A stretch of 64,000 nucleotides of DNA from Circinella umbellata (GCA_025093555.1 JAIWNF010000009.1:647501-711500); one strand, 5' to 3'. Positions 1 through 11,318 are shown, counted from the first letter of the stretch. The notes: a model not told the origin generated them from the letters alone. Numbers and translations: made by a program.

Positions 1-1
1 A

Positions 2-1883
2 GTGTCTTTAGTACCACCACCGCCAACACAAGTGGGACAAGTACTACCTTCATCAGTAGTTGTCACATCAACTGCAACAGCGACAGCAGCAGTAACGGCT
101 GTGCCGGTACAACATCAACAACAACAACAAACACAGACATCTGTTGTCCCACCTCCAACACCACCTACTTTACCTCAGTCTTCTACTAGTTCATTGGGGT
201 ATAGATATGATAATGACAGAATAGATCGTCATCATCATCATCCAACGCATCCACCATCCACTATTTGGCGTAGTGCATCTTCATTACAACAACAAAACAA
301 CGAGAGTGTAAACAACAGTAATAATAATAATAAAAGTAATTCGGTATTCATAAAACATGAAGCTATTCCAAGATCATCATTACAACAAAAACAATCATTA
401 TCCCGACCCCAAAAATCACCAAGGTTCATGTCTACTCCAGTACCAGATGATCCATATTATTATTATGGAGATGAATCTAATCGATCTGGTGAATGGATGG
501 ATGGTAAATATAACCTTAGAGAGAGAGAGAGAGAGAAACATAATTAATTTAATTTTTTTTAAAACTATAAAAGATACCAATGATTATACCATTACTACGT
601 CAACAAGTAATAATAATAATAATAATACAAGATCAAATCGAGCCATTGAATTTACTGAACGGACATTGGAGATTAACCACGAGTTTCTTGAAAATAAGGA
701 AACGTAAGTTGTTTTTTTTTTTGACATGTATTAAAAAAGAATAAAAACTTTTTTCCCTCAACTTCTTTTTATTTTATTTTTATAATAGAATTTATTTTGA
801 AAAGATTAAAAAATTACAAGATGAACTTTCAGCTATTCAACATGGTAAATAACATATATATATATAATAATAATATAATATAAAAACAAGTATTAATAAT
901 AATATTCTTAGGTGGACATGAAGAATTTGAAGAATATATAATTGATATGGAAAAAGAAAGAAGTAAAGAGATTAAAAATGCACAATTATATATGGAATAT
1001 CGAATACAATGTGCTGAAAAGTTATATAATGATGCATTACATGCTGTAGAAGAAGAAGCTGAGGTAAAAATAATATTATTATTTTTTACTATTTTTATAT
1101 ACATATAACTCATTGTTAAAATATTATAGGTTGAAAAGCGTGATTTAAAAAAAGCCATGTTATTTATCATTGAAGAAAAAAGAAAGAGGATCAAGGAGTA
1201 CAGGGATGAAGAAATTAGTTTAACTAATGGTATTTTAGTTTTATTTTTATTTATTAATTATGCAATGCATAAATACACATACTTCTCCTTTTTTCTATAA
1301 CCCCCTCTCCCCTCCTCACTTTTCTCTTTATTAATTTACACTTTTTATTATTAGACTTTGTTATTACTGTACCACAAACACGTAGTAATCGACGTCGAAC
1401 CAGAGGAATAACTACTGCCATTTCAGTTGAAGGTATTATAGATGGTACTTTAACACTTGAACAAATTTTAGCTGTAAATAAGAATAATGGTGTCAAGACA
1501 ATAAAGCGAAGAAATAATGATCGTTCTCGAGATTCAACAGCTCTAAATCATTCATTATCAGCAAGAAATGAAACTGAACTTGAAGCTGATTATAAAGCAA
1601 TGCGAAAGGTAAAGATGAAATATACATATATTAAATGGAGATAATGTGTAAATTTTTAATAATTCATGTATTATTACAGGATACAAAACAAGAACATATG
1701 AATGTTACATCAACAACAACAACTACAACAACAATGGGTACATTATCAGATAATGATGATGATGACGATGACGATGATGAATATAGGGAAGATGAAAAAG
1801 ATATATCATCTTCATCAAAACGAGCACGAAGTCATAATTATCCTAATAGTAATGGTACACATCCACGTTCATCTCGACGATAA
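2..1883 (+). CDS. SDS3: Sds3-like subunit of the Sin3 histone deacetylase complex (5' partial)
   Basis: Seven exons are visible: up to 503, 574-703, 789-844, 912-1063, 1130-1229, 1355-1608 and 1680-1883; all join in phase, giving about 465 codons in the window. The frame is open at the left edge, so the true start is outside. The first ~165 residues are low-complexity (Pro, Gln, Ser, His, Asn). The middle is a charged helical segment that begins FTERTLEINHEF, continues with a G-G-H-E-E-F motif and a long E/K/R-rich coiled coil, then a SEGIIDGTL-like stretch; this is the layout of the Sds3/BRMS1/SUDS3 family, which scaffolds Sin3-Rpd3 deacetylase in the nucleus. The C-terminus has an Asp run and an SSKRARSH basic tail. 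Family assignment is from pattern recognition; exact subfamily (Sds3 versus Dep1) is uncertain. Confidence 0.75.
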
Positions 1884-1984
1884 ATTCTACTTTGCAACAT
1901 TTAATTTCTATTTTCATGTATTTTCATTTTTTTTTTAATTCTTTGTAATTTTCAGCCACAACATTACATTTTTTTTTACTATAA

Positions 1985-2011
1985 ACACACACACACACAC
2001 ACACACACACA
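1985..2011. repeat. (AC)n microsatellite
   Basis: A run of about 13 AC units lies in the 3' flank between the Sds3-like gene and the next ORF. Simple-sequence repeat; no function inferred. Confidence 0.95.
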
Positions 2012-2114
2012 TTCATCGCGACATATTATTCAACAACCTTTTTTTTTTTCAATACTCCCTCTCTCAAAAAGAAAAATATAATAATAATAATAATAAGGAA
2101 TATTAAATAATAAT

Positions 2115-2630
2115 ATGATAAATATTCAAGGCTGGGCTCACTTGTGTTTCTTTTCTCCTTTTGCTGATAATGATGGTGCCTTTTGTGAATTTCGTGGTCA
2201 TGTCATTAGTAAAGGAAATGACTTGAACACGACACATACTAGAACGTTTGGCATTGCAGGTGTTCATTTACCTCATCATAAAGATCCTTATCAAAATGAC
2301 TGTATGGATCCTATTTTATTTTATCAAACTACTATAAAAAATTATGATTCTTCTTCTATTTCTACTACCATCAAAGATACTTTACTTGTTCGACGTGTTG
2401 CTCAAGATGATGCTGCAGGATTATATACTGAAACTTATGATAATCAAGATAAACACAATTTAATATTTGAAACTGAAAAGTTTTTAGTTGGATCAAAAGC
2501 AATTGAACATGTAAAAAAATATTTAGGACAAGATATATTAAAAGAGATAAAAGAAAAGTACAATAATGAAGAAGAAGAAGAAGAAGAAGAGATTATTGTT
2601 TGTATGGGAAATATTCAAATAAATATTTAA
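2115..2630 (+). CDS. Orphan protein, function unknown
   Basis: An intronless 171-residue ORF starting MINIQGWAHLCFF. It has no signal peptide or membrane segment that I can see. The composition is normal for a globular protein through residue ~155 (GCN-like turns, several His and Asp), then an eight-Glu run and a short hydrophobic end. I do not recognise a family. It ends only 9 bp from the stop of the convergent RPA-interacting-protein gene, so the two 3' UTRs must overlap. Being intronless in an intron-rich neighbourhood, it could be young or horizontally acquired, but the codon usage is as AT-rich as its neighbours. Probably a real gene because random ORFs of this length with this composition are rare here. 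Confidence 0.55.
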   Translation: MINIQGWAHLCFFSPFADNDGAFCEFRGHVISKGNDLNTTHTRTFGIAGVHLPHHKDPYQNDCMDPILFYQTTIKNYDSSSISTTIKDTLLVRRVAQDDAAGLYTETYDNQDKHNLIFETEKFLVGSKAIEHVKKYLGQDILKEIKEKYNNEEEEEEEEIIVCMGNIQINI

Positions 2631-2639
2631 TCAAGTTTA

Positions 2640-3422
2640 TTAAAATATATTCATGATATCACACGTATCACATAAACCAAGAATAGCATCACTTGCTGGT
2701 TCAGGAGAATATTTTATTTTACCAGAACATTGTTGACTATGTTGCATAATTGTATTTTGAATACTGTGAAATGTCTAATAAATATAAAAGAGATTTCAAT
2801 CAATGAATAACCTTGTAATAATAATAGTAATAATAACACTATTTTTGTATGTACCTGTTCTGTTGCACGAAATTTACAGTTTGGACAAACTAGTTTATTA
2901 TTATGTGATAATGATTCATCGGGTTGTAATGAAGCTTGTAAACAATTGACACATACAAGTATTGGTGTAGAATTTAAATAATTATATTCATCTTCAGGAT
3001 CATATTCTTCATAAGATAAATTATTATTATTATTACTATGTTGTTGTTGTCGTTGTTGTTGTTGTGATGAAGGTGGTGTGAATAGTGTCAAACCATCCAT
3101 ATCTTCAAAAATCAAATCTTCATCAAGAATTCCTTCTTGTTTTAATGCTTCTTCATGCATTTGTTTAAAACTTTCTAATTCGTCTTTTATCGTTATTTCC
3201 CATAACTAGTACATGACCATATAATTTAATATCATTATTACCCAAACATTAATATCATTATATATATATATATACCTTTTCTTGTCGTCTTTGATCAACT
3301 TTATTCCATCGTGCTGACTGAATTCTGTCTCGACATTGTTGTTGAAAACGATCTCGCCATTGTTTTGATCGATCTCTTGAAGTTTGTTTTATTGAAAAAC
3401 GTTCTGAAGGCGAAAAGATCAT
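2640..3422 (-). CDS. RPA-interacting protein (RPAIN/RIP-like)
   Basis: Three exons (3422-3276, 3205-2855, 2774-2640) join in phase to 210 residues. The N-terminus MIFSPSERFSIKQTSRDRSK followed by a W-R-D-R-F...C-R-D-R-I pattern matches the basic N-terminal segment of RPAIN proteins, which bind replication protein A and bring it into the nucleus. The C-terminal part carries a zinc-ribbon-like pair of CxxC knuckles (VCVNCLQ and VCPNCKF), then a final C-x2-C (LCDTCD). A Gln/Asn-rich loop lies between. The start was chosen because it is the first in-frame ATG and gives the conserved N-terminus at once. Divergent from the Hsk3-like gene, with 211 bp between start codons. Confidence 0.75.
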
Positions 3423-3633
3423 TAGAGTAAATATAGATTATAATTTGTATATATTTTGGTATAATTGAATAGTAGAATAAGAAAAAAAAAAGGAGAACTT
3501 ACTTTATGTGGGAATTCAAAAAATATGCGCGAAACCGTAACTAAAAATAAAATAAAAATCGCGAAACATTTCTTTACCTCGCGTTCGTTTCGCTTCAAAA
3601 TACTTTTCTTCTTTTTCTGTAAAAATATTATTA

Positions 3634-3958
3634 ATGAGTGGTCGACCTGGAACACATGAATCAACAACTCAATCAAGTAAAAAAAATAATTATGCTGCAC
3701 TATATACACAATTACAAGTTCTAGACAAGAATATTACAAAACTTCAAAAAAACCTTCAAGTAACAGCAGAACAAGTTCCCACTTTTCATAATCTCGAAAC
3801 ACTTCATTCTTCAATGTAACAATCATAACCATGTAACATATATATGTATACCTTGTGCTTGAATTACCCTTATTAATAATAATAATTTTTTATTTTATAT
3901 ATAACTTTTTAGGTTTTTGGTTACTTCTCAAATGGCAAACCAAAAGAAAAAAGATTAA
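3634..3958 (+). CDS. HSK3: DASH/Dam1 complex subunit Hsk3-like
   Basis: Two exons, 3634-3815 and 3913-3958, encode 75 residues, the usual size of Hsk3. The core YAALYTQLQVLDKNITKLQ is a short coiled coil of the right type, followed by NLQVTAEQV and, across the intron, a LHSSMFLVTSQM segment like the conserved C-terminal 'SLFMA' block of the family. Hsk3 is one of the ten subunits of the microtubule-coupling DASH ring at kinetochores. The unspliced reading frame ends only 4 bases past the donor (stop 3817-3819), so the C-terminal block is seen only after splicing. Assignment rests on length, heptad pattern and the end block; a generic small coiled-coil protein is the alternative. Confidence 0.65.
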
Positions 3959-4148
3959 AAAAAAAAGAGTTGTACGACCCTATTTATTTAACAATAGTAT
4001 AATTATTTTTGGTTGCTATGACAACAACACCCTTATATACCCAGTTTCCTATTCTATCTTTTCTATTATATATATTTTTTTTTATTTTTTTTATTATACT
4101 ATGTACAGAAATATTTAAAACATAAATCATATACAATTTACAGAAAAA

Positions 4149-4886
4149 TTATCGTTGCTTTTTGTTATCTCCTTTTTCTTCATCATTAGTAGCTTTTCGT
4201 TTTAATCCACGTCTAAAACTAGGCGGCAAAGGAATACCAAGATCTATTTACACAAAGAAAAGATTGTTAGTAAAATGAATATATCTACAATATATATATA
4301 GTTTACCATCATAAGAATTTCCGCCAACAGGAATATAAGATTCTCCAATTGCTGCCATGATTGATTCTTGATCGACACGTTGTGGTGATGATGGTGTCGT
4401 ATTATCATTATTCAATTTTTCTGATTGTTTGTCATTATCATCATCACTATCATCACTTTCGGTACTAGTAGAAGCTTCACCAGATTCATTATTACTATTA
4501 TCTTCCTCTACTGACTTGTTGGCTTGCGCTTTCTTGACATCTCCATTTTGAAGACCATTCGTTTGGAATTCAGGTTTTGTTCTCCATCGTTCAAAGCCAA
4601 ACAACTCAATTTTTGCGGCCTCAGGTGTGATATGTAATGCTTCCCCTTCATATTGTCGCGCTTGTCCTCTGAGGAAAGGTTTGACACGTTCTTCACCCAA
4701 AATCCCTTCCTTAGCAAGTTCGATTCTATTGTTATGTTTGACAATAAGCCAAGCAGTACTAGTATTAATCCAATGAACACTCATGGGTCGTAATTCGGGG
4801 TATAATGTTTCAATACCAGAAACTGTGATTCCTTCTGGAACATTTGTCATGTAGAATCGATTAGGTACTTCAATCACGGCTTAATG

Positions 4887-4926
<40 letters not shown>

Positions 4927-7208
4927 CGTGTGTTTGTATATAAAAAAAGGGCGGAAGGATCGTTAGTTATCCGTTTATAATCATCTTATTCCGTCAAATA
5001 ATATGATCACTTACGCATTTGTTCTTCATTCACAAGATCGATATATGGAATATCACATCTTGCAACAAATATCCGGTTGTAATACGATGTTAATATTTCA
5101 GCGCCGAATGGTGATGGATCTGGTGCATCTTTTGCTACTTGACCGTCTTCACTTAATGTTGTTGCTATGGATTCATTATCTGAATTCGATCCATCTGTAT
5201 CTTTTTTTTTCCAGATTTTTTCTTTGCTGACTTTTCACGCTCCAATTTTTTCGCTATTTATATATAGGGGATCAGTTACTTATCGTCGAGAGGGGTAAAC
5301 ATAAACAAGTTGATCATCAATAATAGAGAATAATGGTTACCTTCAGATTCTAATATAAATCGAGCAAAACCAATGAAAATAGATCCAGTCATAAAAGCAT
5401 CGTAACCAGCTTCATGTTGTGCATCCTGATCTTCTGAATATCGATCATAACCATCCGCAATTTCTTTTTGTATTTCATAACATCAAGTTAACAATCCACA
5501 CATATAGCCTTCTTTTCTATTCAATGACCAAAAAAAAAAACTTACTTAATGAAACTTCGGCTTCGAGTAATTCTGTAGATACAGTATTATATAGAGAGCC
5601 TAATACTGTTGAATTAAAACACTTCTATAGAGAATATTTCATGTAAATAAGTATACTTGAATACATTCTATAATTGCAACACATCCTTTCTTCTAAGCAA
5701 GTAACTGTTCCTCTCTATATATTCAATATGATATACCTTCAAATGTGGATGAAATTCAGCCAAATATTTTGTATCGACAGTTCTAATAATTTAAAAATTT
5801 TAATTAAATAACTTTTGTATTATTAAAAAAAATGGATGTGTGTTGTAACAATTTTTTTTTTTTTACCTTGACCACATTTCATTTGCAACATTTTTGAATT
5901 CAATTACACTTGGTGGTAAATATTGCCAAAATTGATCAACAGTATGAAGAATATCCAAATAACCATTATGAACAATGACTGGACATTTTGCTTGATTGAT
6001 TAATTCAATGACACGTCGAAAGTTAAGTTCGGCTTGTACCTATATATACATATATTATGATGAGCTATCTTTTTTTTTTCTATCTAAATAGTTCAAATGT
6101 GTAATACATACGTTATCGACACGCATATTTGCACTTCTTTCTTCTTCTGATAATTTATGAATTGACATATGCTTTGTATCACGTAATCTTCCAGTCAAGT
6201 AACCATTATATTTTCTAATATATAAATCCCCCATTATTTTACTTAGTTATAAGCAAGTCTTTTTTTGTTTCATAACAGAACTTACCCGTCTTGTAATTCT
6301 TGATGAACTAAACGTCGAATGAATGAATTATTAGTTTGAATAATAAGAGGCTTGGATGTATTTTCAGATTGTAACCATTTATTGATAGAATGTCTATATA
6401 TATATGTTTATAATGTAAGCATATTGTTTGCATAAATAAATAGTTCCAGTAAATCTTAATATAAAGTTTCTAACCTTGTTGTTTCTACAAATTTCACTTG
6501 TTGCTTTGTGAGTGTATTTACTATTTTGATCCAATCCAATGAGACCCAAAAATAAAAGAAACAAAAAATTAATATATATAATTGAGGGGGGGGAGGGTAT
6601 TATTTAGATATAGAGAATACTTTACAGCTAATCTGATTCTGACGATTGACAAAGGTACCAGGTCGATCCACTCTTTTGACAGCCGAAGAAGTTTCAGCAA
6701 AATTATAAAAAGGAATTCCATTATCGATCCATTTGTTAAAGTCAAAATTATGAGATCGTAAAAACTGAAGACTACTTGCACTAGAAAGAAAACTTCGTTG
6801 ACTGTTCATTGTTGGTGTATCACCTCCAAAAATATAAAAGTTGAATGGTTTTGCAATATATTCTTGTTCATTGATCTTTTTAAAAGTACAGACACCATAT
6901 TGAATAATAGTGTATTCTTTAGCTGATTCACATAGTTTATTATAGCGAGCTTGTTGATCGTCAAATTGAGATTGCATGTTTGAATTTAAACGAAGTCCTA
7001 TGTTTTTTATATTTTTATTTTTTTAACATAACGGATCGATTCAAAGGTATCATTGGTTAAGAGGAAGCCAAAAAAAAAAAAAAAAGAGAGAGCTTCATCA
7101 TATATCTTTACCACTAAATTCAGCATCAATAGCAATACAATCTGCTTCGAGGATAGCATCAGCAACTTCTGGAAACTTTTTAATAAAGTCGTGTTTTGAA
7201 ATGTCCAT
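4149..7208 (-). CDS. Poly(A)-specific ribonuclease PARN-like (CAF1 family)
   Basis: Twelve exons from 7208 down to 4149: 7208-7112, 6997-6626, 6520-6475, 6393-6286, 6214-6112, 6039-5867, 5782-5737, 5624-5546, 5463-5341, 5221-5015 (see note), 4879-4307, 4243-4149. About 673 residues. All DEDDh catalytic landmarks of PARN are visible: CIAIDAEFSG (Asp, Glu) in exon 1, VHNGYLDILHTV (Asp) in exon 6, and HEAGYDAFMTG (His, Asp) in exon 9. An RRM-like segment (NRFYMTNVPEG) follows, then an acidic region and a basic tail GLKRKATNDEEK that could act as a nuclear signal. PARN trims poly(A) and oligoadenylated small RNAs. Exon 10 is awkward: using the obvious acceptor at 5254 breaks the frame at an A9 run, whereas an acceptor at 5222 restores it. 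Confidence 0.88.
4885..4937. repeat. (TA)n/(TG)n dinucleotide tract in a PARN intron
   Basis: A TA run passes directly into a TG run just upstream (on the minus strand) of the PARN exon-11 acceptor. On the coding strand this gives a long CA/TA polypyrimidine-poor intron end; no function inferred. Confidence 0.9.
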
Positions 7209-8789
7209 GATCGTCTAAAGTAGATCTAGAAAGGATTAACCAGCGTGCTAACTGTGTCCTTTTTTTTCAGGTTCTTTTTCATCAATTTATAGTTTATTTT
7301 GGCCTAAAAAGGAAAACATAGAATATAGTACACACATCTCAAATCCCAAAAACAAAAATATTTTTATTCAACAACACGCACTTCTTTATTATTTTTATTA
7401 TCAAAACAGGACTTTTTGATATGTCAATTCATATCAGCACTATCAATTTACTATTACTACTATTATTACGTACTACTTTTATTTTTAAAGAAAAAAAACA
7501 ACTACTACTATCATCCGAACATTGTATAACACACGAATAATCTCCGTTCTTCTCTTTTCTTTTATCAATTATTTTTTTTTTATCATTTTCTTATTTATTT
7601 GGTGAAAAAAAAAGCACACTTTGACAAAAGAGTAGCCTCCTTTGAGTTCTGTGACCAAAAAAAAGGTCACATATCCGCAATTATCTTGTTTGATGACAAA
7701 CAAAAAGAGTATTATTTCCAGAGCTTCAAGGCACTGATGAACACTCAAAGAATAGAAATAACAAACAGCGTTTCACTGTCCTTTCGCCCTTTATGGACTA
7801 ACGGCCAATAGACCGGTGTGTCAGGAGAACTTCCCTGTCGCTTTAAGCACAATAAAGTACATATAAATCGAATGTATAAAAACATTCCGTATGTTTTGCG
7901 ACAAAATGCGGATCTTTTTACAAAGTGTGGGTTAAAGAAAAACACAAAGAAAAAAGTTTTTTACGCTATTTTTATATGAATAATTTTTTAATTTCGTGAC
8001 GTCTGTTTTTTTTTTCTCAGCTCAGAGAGAAGCGGGTAAAATAGTGCAAGCCCGATCGTGCCATCCCAGACTCCGCTGTCTTCTGTCAACTAACTACCCA
8101 TTGATACTTGAATAATATGATATAAGGGCTTCATAATAATAAGAATACATTTGTGTATAGATGATATTATTTTTATTTATCAAGTACGTAACTAATAGTG
8201 AATATCTTTTACTTGAACCCTCTTTATTGATGTAATTAATACTTTTGGTTAATGGAAGTACGCGCTAAAATGTATGTTGACTACTCGACTTATACATTAT
8301 TACACACTACTTGGTCTTCTTCATCTTTTTTTCAATAGTTATTGGGCCTATTTTATGGTTTTTACTATTAACATTTATATTACTTTTAGATTTTTTCTTC
8401 AGTAAAGGGATATAGTCAACTTTGGCATCAATTATAATTTTTATTTCACCCTTGTTATAATTTTTAATTTGACATGTACTTTTAATAAGTTGAATAAAGT
8501 AATTCACTATCATTATACTACTGAACCAATAATAAAAATTATTCAAAATGGAACAAAAGCATCGGCTTTATTAACGTCATTATATGTTAGAAAATATTAT
8601 TTATGCAAAGGTACAACGTGTAGGGCAGGGTAGTAAGGAAAGATCGATGGCACGACCGCAGGATGGCGCGACTATTAATACCTGCCGCCCTTGAATGCTT
8701 GATTCTAAGGGCGCAGGCTTAGAAATGACATCTGCTTGATACTGATATTTTCGGGAAGAGAGAAGTTTCCATCATCATTGTCAATGAGC
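7209..8789. other. Gene-free AT-rich stretch upstream of PARN
   Basis: I see no convincing gene. A 79-codon minus-strand frame at 8307-8546 is Lys/Asn/Ile-rich and looks like a composition artefact. There is a GC-richer patch at 8620-8720 next to the decayed ORF region, which may be the edge of an old insertion. Confidence 0.6.
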
Positions 8790-9367
8790 CAATTTATTTA
8801 CTCTTCGTTGCCATTTTCTTGTCGAATATTATGCTGTCCGTTATTCAAGCAAGCCTCGCTACTGTTGTCATATATAGACGATAGTGTGGCAATGGCTCGT
8901 TCAGGATTATGTGTTAATGATTTTGTACTTTGGGTTTGGTTCGGAGGTTCAACCAGGCTCTGGATATCAGAAAACAACATTAGGTTGATTTGCTTCCGAG
9001 CAGCTGGCTGGAGTAGTTGTCGGTGAGAATTCTCGTTTGCGCTTTTTCCAGAACTCTGCACAATCAATAGTATGAGGCCAATTTTCAAGATCATGAAGGA
9101 GACGCTATTTGTCTGGTTCAGATATGTAGTTGGCACTAATGGCCTTGTACCGGGAATGGTAGCGCCTCCGTTCAAAGTACTCCCGATGATTGGCAAGAGC
9201 TTTCAACTTGAGTATAGTGACATTGCTCACACACCAGTAAGCATCAGCTGTTAATACCCGTTGTCGCTTATTCATTGAATTTGAATTAGTTGTTGTTGCT
9301 CTTTTATTATTTCGAGAAACAGGCGACCCCTTTATTGGTTGTCCATCTTTTTTGGTTTTGTTTATTT
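8790..9367 (-). pseudogene. Decayed ORF of unknown family (probable transposon or gene relic)
   Basis: On the minus strand a coding-like stretch reads MNKRQRVLTADAYW, continues through a basic helical segment (LANHREYFERRRYHSRYK), and hits an in-frame TAG at 9107-9105. The same frame then continues sensibly (RLLHDLENWPH...CAEFWKKRKREF) before a second stop; further downstream the coding-like signal moves to another frame. This pattern of stop plus frameshift is that of a dead gene. A putative start lies beyond the adjacent MITE: ATG at 9865-9863 (MASVNLDQSPTNK). I cannot name the family. Confidence 0.45.
9359..9367. repeat. Left target-site duplication of MITE copy 1 (degenerate)
   Basis: TGTTTATTT here matches TTGTTATTT at 9821-9829 in seven of nine positions, at the same place relative to the element as the perfect 9-bp duplication of copy 2. 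Confidence 0.5.
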
Positions 9368-9820
9368 GAAAATTGCTACGGACACCCCATATTTTGGCCT
9401 TACGTATGGACACCCCACAAATAAAAAGTTGTCAAAACAAGTTCTTAGACCATGTAGATTATAGTACCATCGTTATCGACACCAATAGCACTTATTGGAG
9501 AGATCGTTCATATATATTATTCAAAGTATACGTTATTCCTTGTTTGTATTGTCTTCATGCGGACTACAGCTCCCACTTGTGTACATAATGATATAGTGAG
9601 AAAAGATAAGAAATATTCAACGTTATTTATAATAAGTTGAACTGCTAATATAAGATTCATAAAAAATTTGAAGTTATGTAACGATAATAACTGTATATTA
9701 TGTATAGTGTATAAATGAGTGGATACGACGTAATGATATCAGATTGTTGGGAAAACATATACAAGTGAGGTGTCCGTAAGAATTGAAGTTACCTTATATA
9801 GTATGTTTTTGGCAAATCCC
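9368..9820 (+). mobile_element. MITE copy 1 (453 bp, nested inverted repeats)
   Basis: This 453-bp segment aligns along its whole length with 51061-51525. It begins GAAAATTGCTACGGACACCC and ends GGCAAATCCC. The right outer arm has lost the GGGTGTCCGTA block present in copy 2, and the inner arms are also less perfect, so this is the older copy. It has no coding capacity. It appears to sit inside the 5' part of a decayed minus-strand ORF. Confidence 0.85.
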
Positions 9821-9829
9821 TTGTTATTT

Positions 9830-10369
9830 ATTAGTGGGTGATTGATCAAGATTAACAGAAGCCATATTATAAAGACAAGATGAGGAAAAGGGTGACGCGT
9901 GGTTATGCCGCCAAAAAATAGAAATACGTTTAATGTTTCTCTCTGTATTTCTATATATATACATATGACATTTGTTTTACCTGCCTGGTTTGTACTTGAG
10001 CGTATTGTATTGGTGGAAGATACGAAACGAAAATCGTATTACGTTGGCTGAACAAGGAAAATACAGTGACTCCTCATCTTCTTCCTGTTGCCGACTGGAT
10101 TCATCACCATCCACCAATGCATCTGTCAGGATATCCCCCCCCTTCCTAGTTACCTCTCCTTCTACAAATACACATATGACAGAATTATTCAAATGATTGA
10201 CAACACCACTTCAAAGTTTCGTGATTGTAGTATCTAATATAAATACAATCTGTGTTACCAAATATGCTTTTATGAACAAAAGTACTTGAAATGGTCAAAT
10301 CCAAGTATACAGCTATAATTTTAGATTTCAAATGTTTGATGCTTTATTAACACAATAGTCTATTTCTAT
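9830..10369. other. Relic-rich intergenic segment
   Basis: It contains the possible start of the decayed ORF (ATG at 9865-9863, minus) and two overlapping frames of about 70 codons at 9972-10196 whose reality I cannot support. No recognised domain. Confidence 0.4.
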
Positions 10370-10868
10370 GAAAACTTTTTTTTCTGCTGTCCACAAATTT
10401 CTCAATTGGTTCGAAGAAACTTGTCTGTCACTGCGACTTGAAATGATGGGCTGATTTTCATTTATTCCTGTTTTTAAAGCCACGTCCTTTAAAGGTACCT
10501 ATTCAACTAACAACAGTGCAATAAGCATGTTGATATCCTGCTGAGTGTATGCACCTCTAGCATTGCTATCGTCGCCTTTTTTTAGGCAAATCTCTGAGAG
10601 GCTTCTATTCTTTTAAATCGCTCTCAATACTATGCACATTAGCTTGATTTTCCTCCTCGTTCGAGCTAGTACACTGGCCTCATATCCTCGTGCTCATCTT
10701 TCAGCTCCATCATCGCCGCATCTTCATCTAACTCTATGTCTGCTGCAGTGATATTATACTCCCACTTTTTTCTCATCACCGACCTTTTTCACTGACGATA
10801 ATCTTGGGTACAGCTTCAAAATATTCGTCGCGTAAAGAGACCGCGTTCATATCATAGTCAAAATCCAT
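10370..10868 (-). pseudogene. Decayed transposase-like or HTH protein remnant
   Basis: The minus strand reads MDFDYDMNAVSLRDEYFEAV from 10868, then stops at about 10780. After one or more frameshifts it resumes as an acidic helix, and later as YTQQDINMLIALLLVE, stop, VPLKDVALKTGINE, a helix-turn-helix-like segment, before further frameshifts. The order (acidic leader, then HTH) is like the N-terminus of fungal DNA-transposon transposases. I cannot see a catalytic domain. Low confidence. Confidence 0.35.
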
Positions 10869-10912
10869 TTTTTGTAAATAATAGTGAGGAAAGTATTCCT
10901 ACCCGTGTTGAG

Positions 10913-11283
10913 TTTCCGACAGGCGGAAATCTATGGCGGAAATCTTTTTCACTCAATCAACTACAGTATGTTGAAGTTATTGTTTGCTTGCGCAGCATCT
11001 TCTCTTTATCAATGCAAAATTTATAAAAAAAAAATATTATTGCCATATCTGTGATATTGTGCTATCTATTTTCATAGTTCCTGTTGTTGTGAGCCATATA
11101 TTATAAAGTTATAATGATAATAATAGCAATATATATGAAGAATTAAAAGTAAAAATAAACCAAAATTACTTATTATTCAATAATAGGATGCAACATATTT
11201 ATCTTTAATGATAAAAAAAAATGTCATATATGCCAACTCATGCTTTTTTTTATCTATTTCCGGTAGTTTCCGTCCAGCGGAAA
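10913..11283. repeat. Possible small inverted-repeat element
   Basis: TTTCCGACAGGCGGAAA at 10913-10929 and TTTCCGTCCAGCGGAAA at 11267-11283 are similar, each followed or preceded by another CGGAAAT-type word, and the extended blocks pair in inverted orientation. They bracket 370 bp of AT-rich non-coding DNA. I found no clear target duplication, so the element call is tentative. Confidence 0.35.
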
Positions 11284-11318
11284 GGGGTGGTTGAAAAATC
11301 CAACGCTGCTTTCTACTA

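Noticed and set aside
3470..3640. Extra upstream exon for RPAIN encoding an EKEEKYFEAKRTR-like stretch
   Set aside because: The in-frame ATG at 3422 already gives the conserved N-terminus, and the extra exon would overlap the 5' leader of the Hsk3-like gene.
8307..8546. 79-codon minus-strand frame, Lys/Asn/Ile-rich
   Set aside because: Composition matches AT-rich random sequence; no domain or splice partners.
7980..8720. Shared word CGTGCCATC in inverted orientation at about 8056 and 8648
   Set aside because: Similarity is limited to about 10 bases with no extended arms or duplication.
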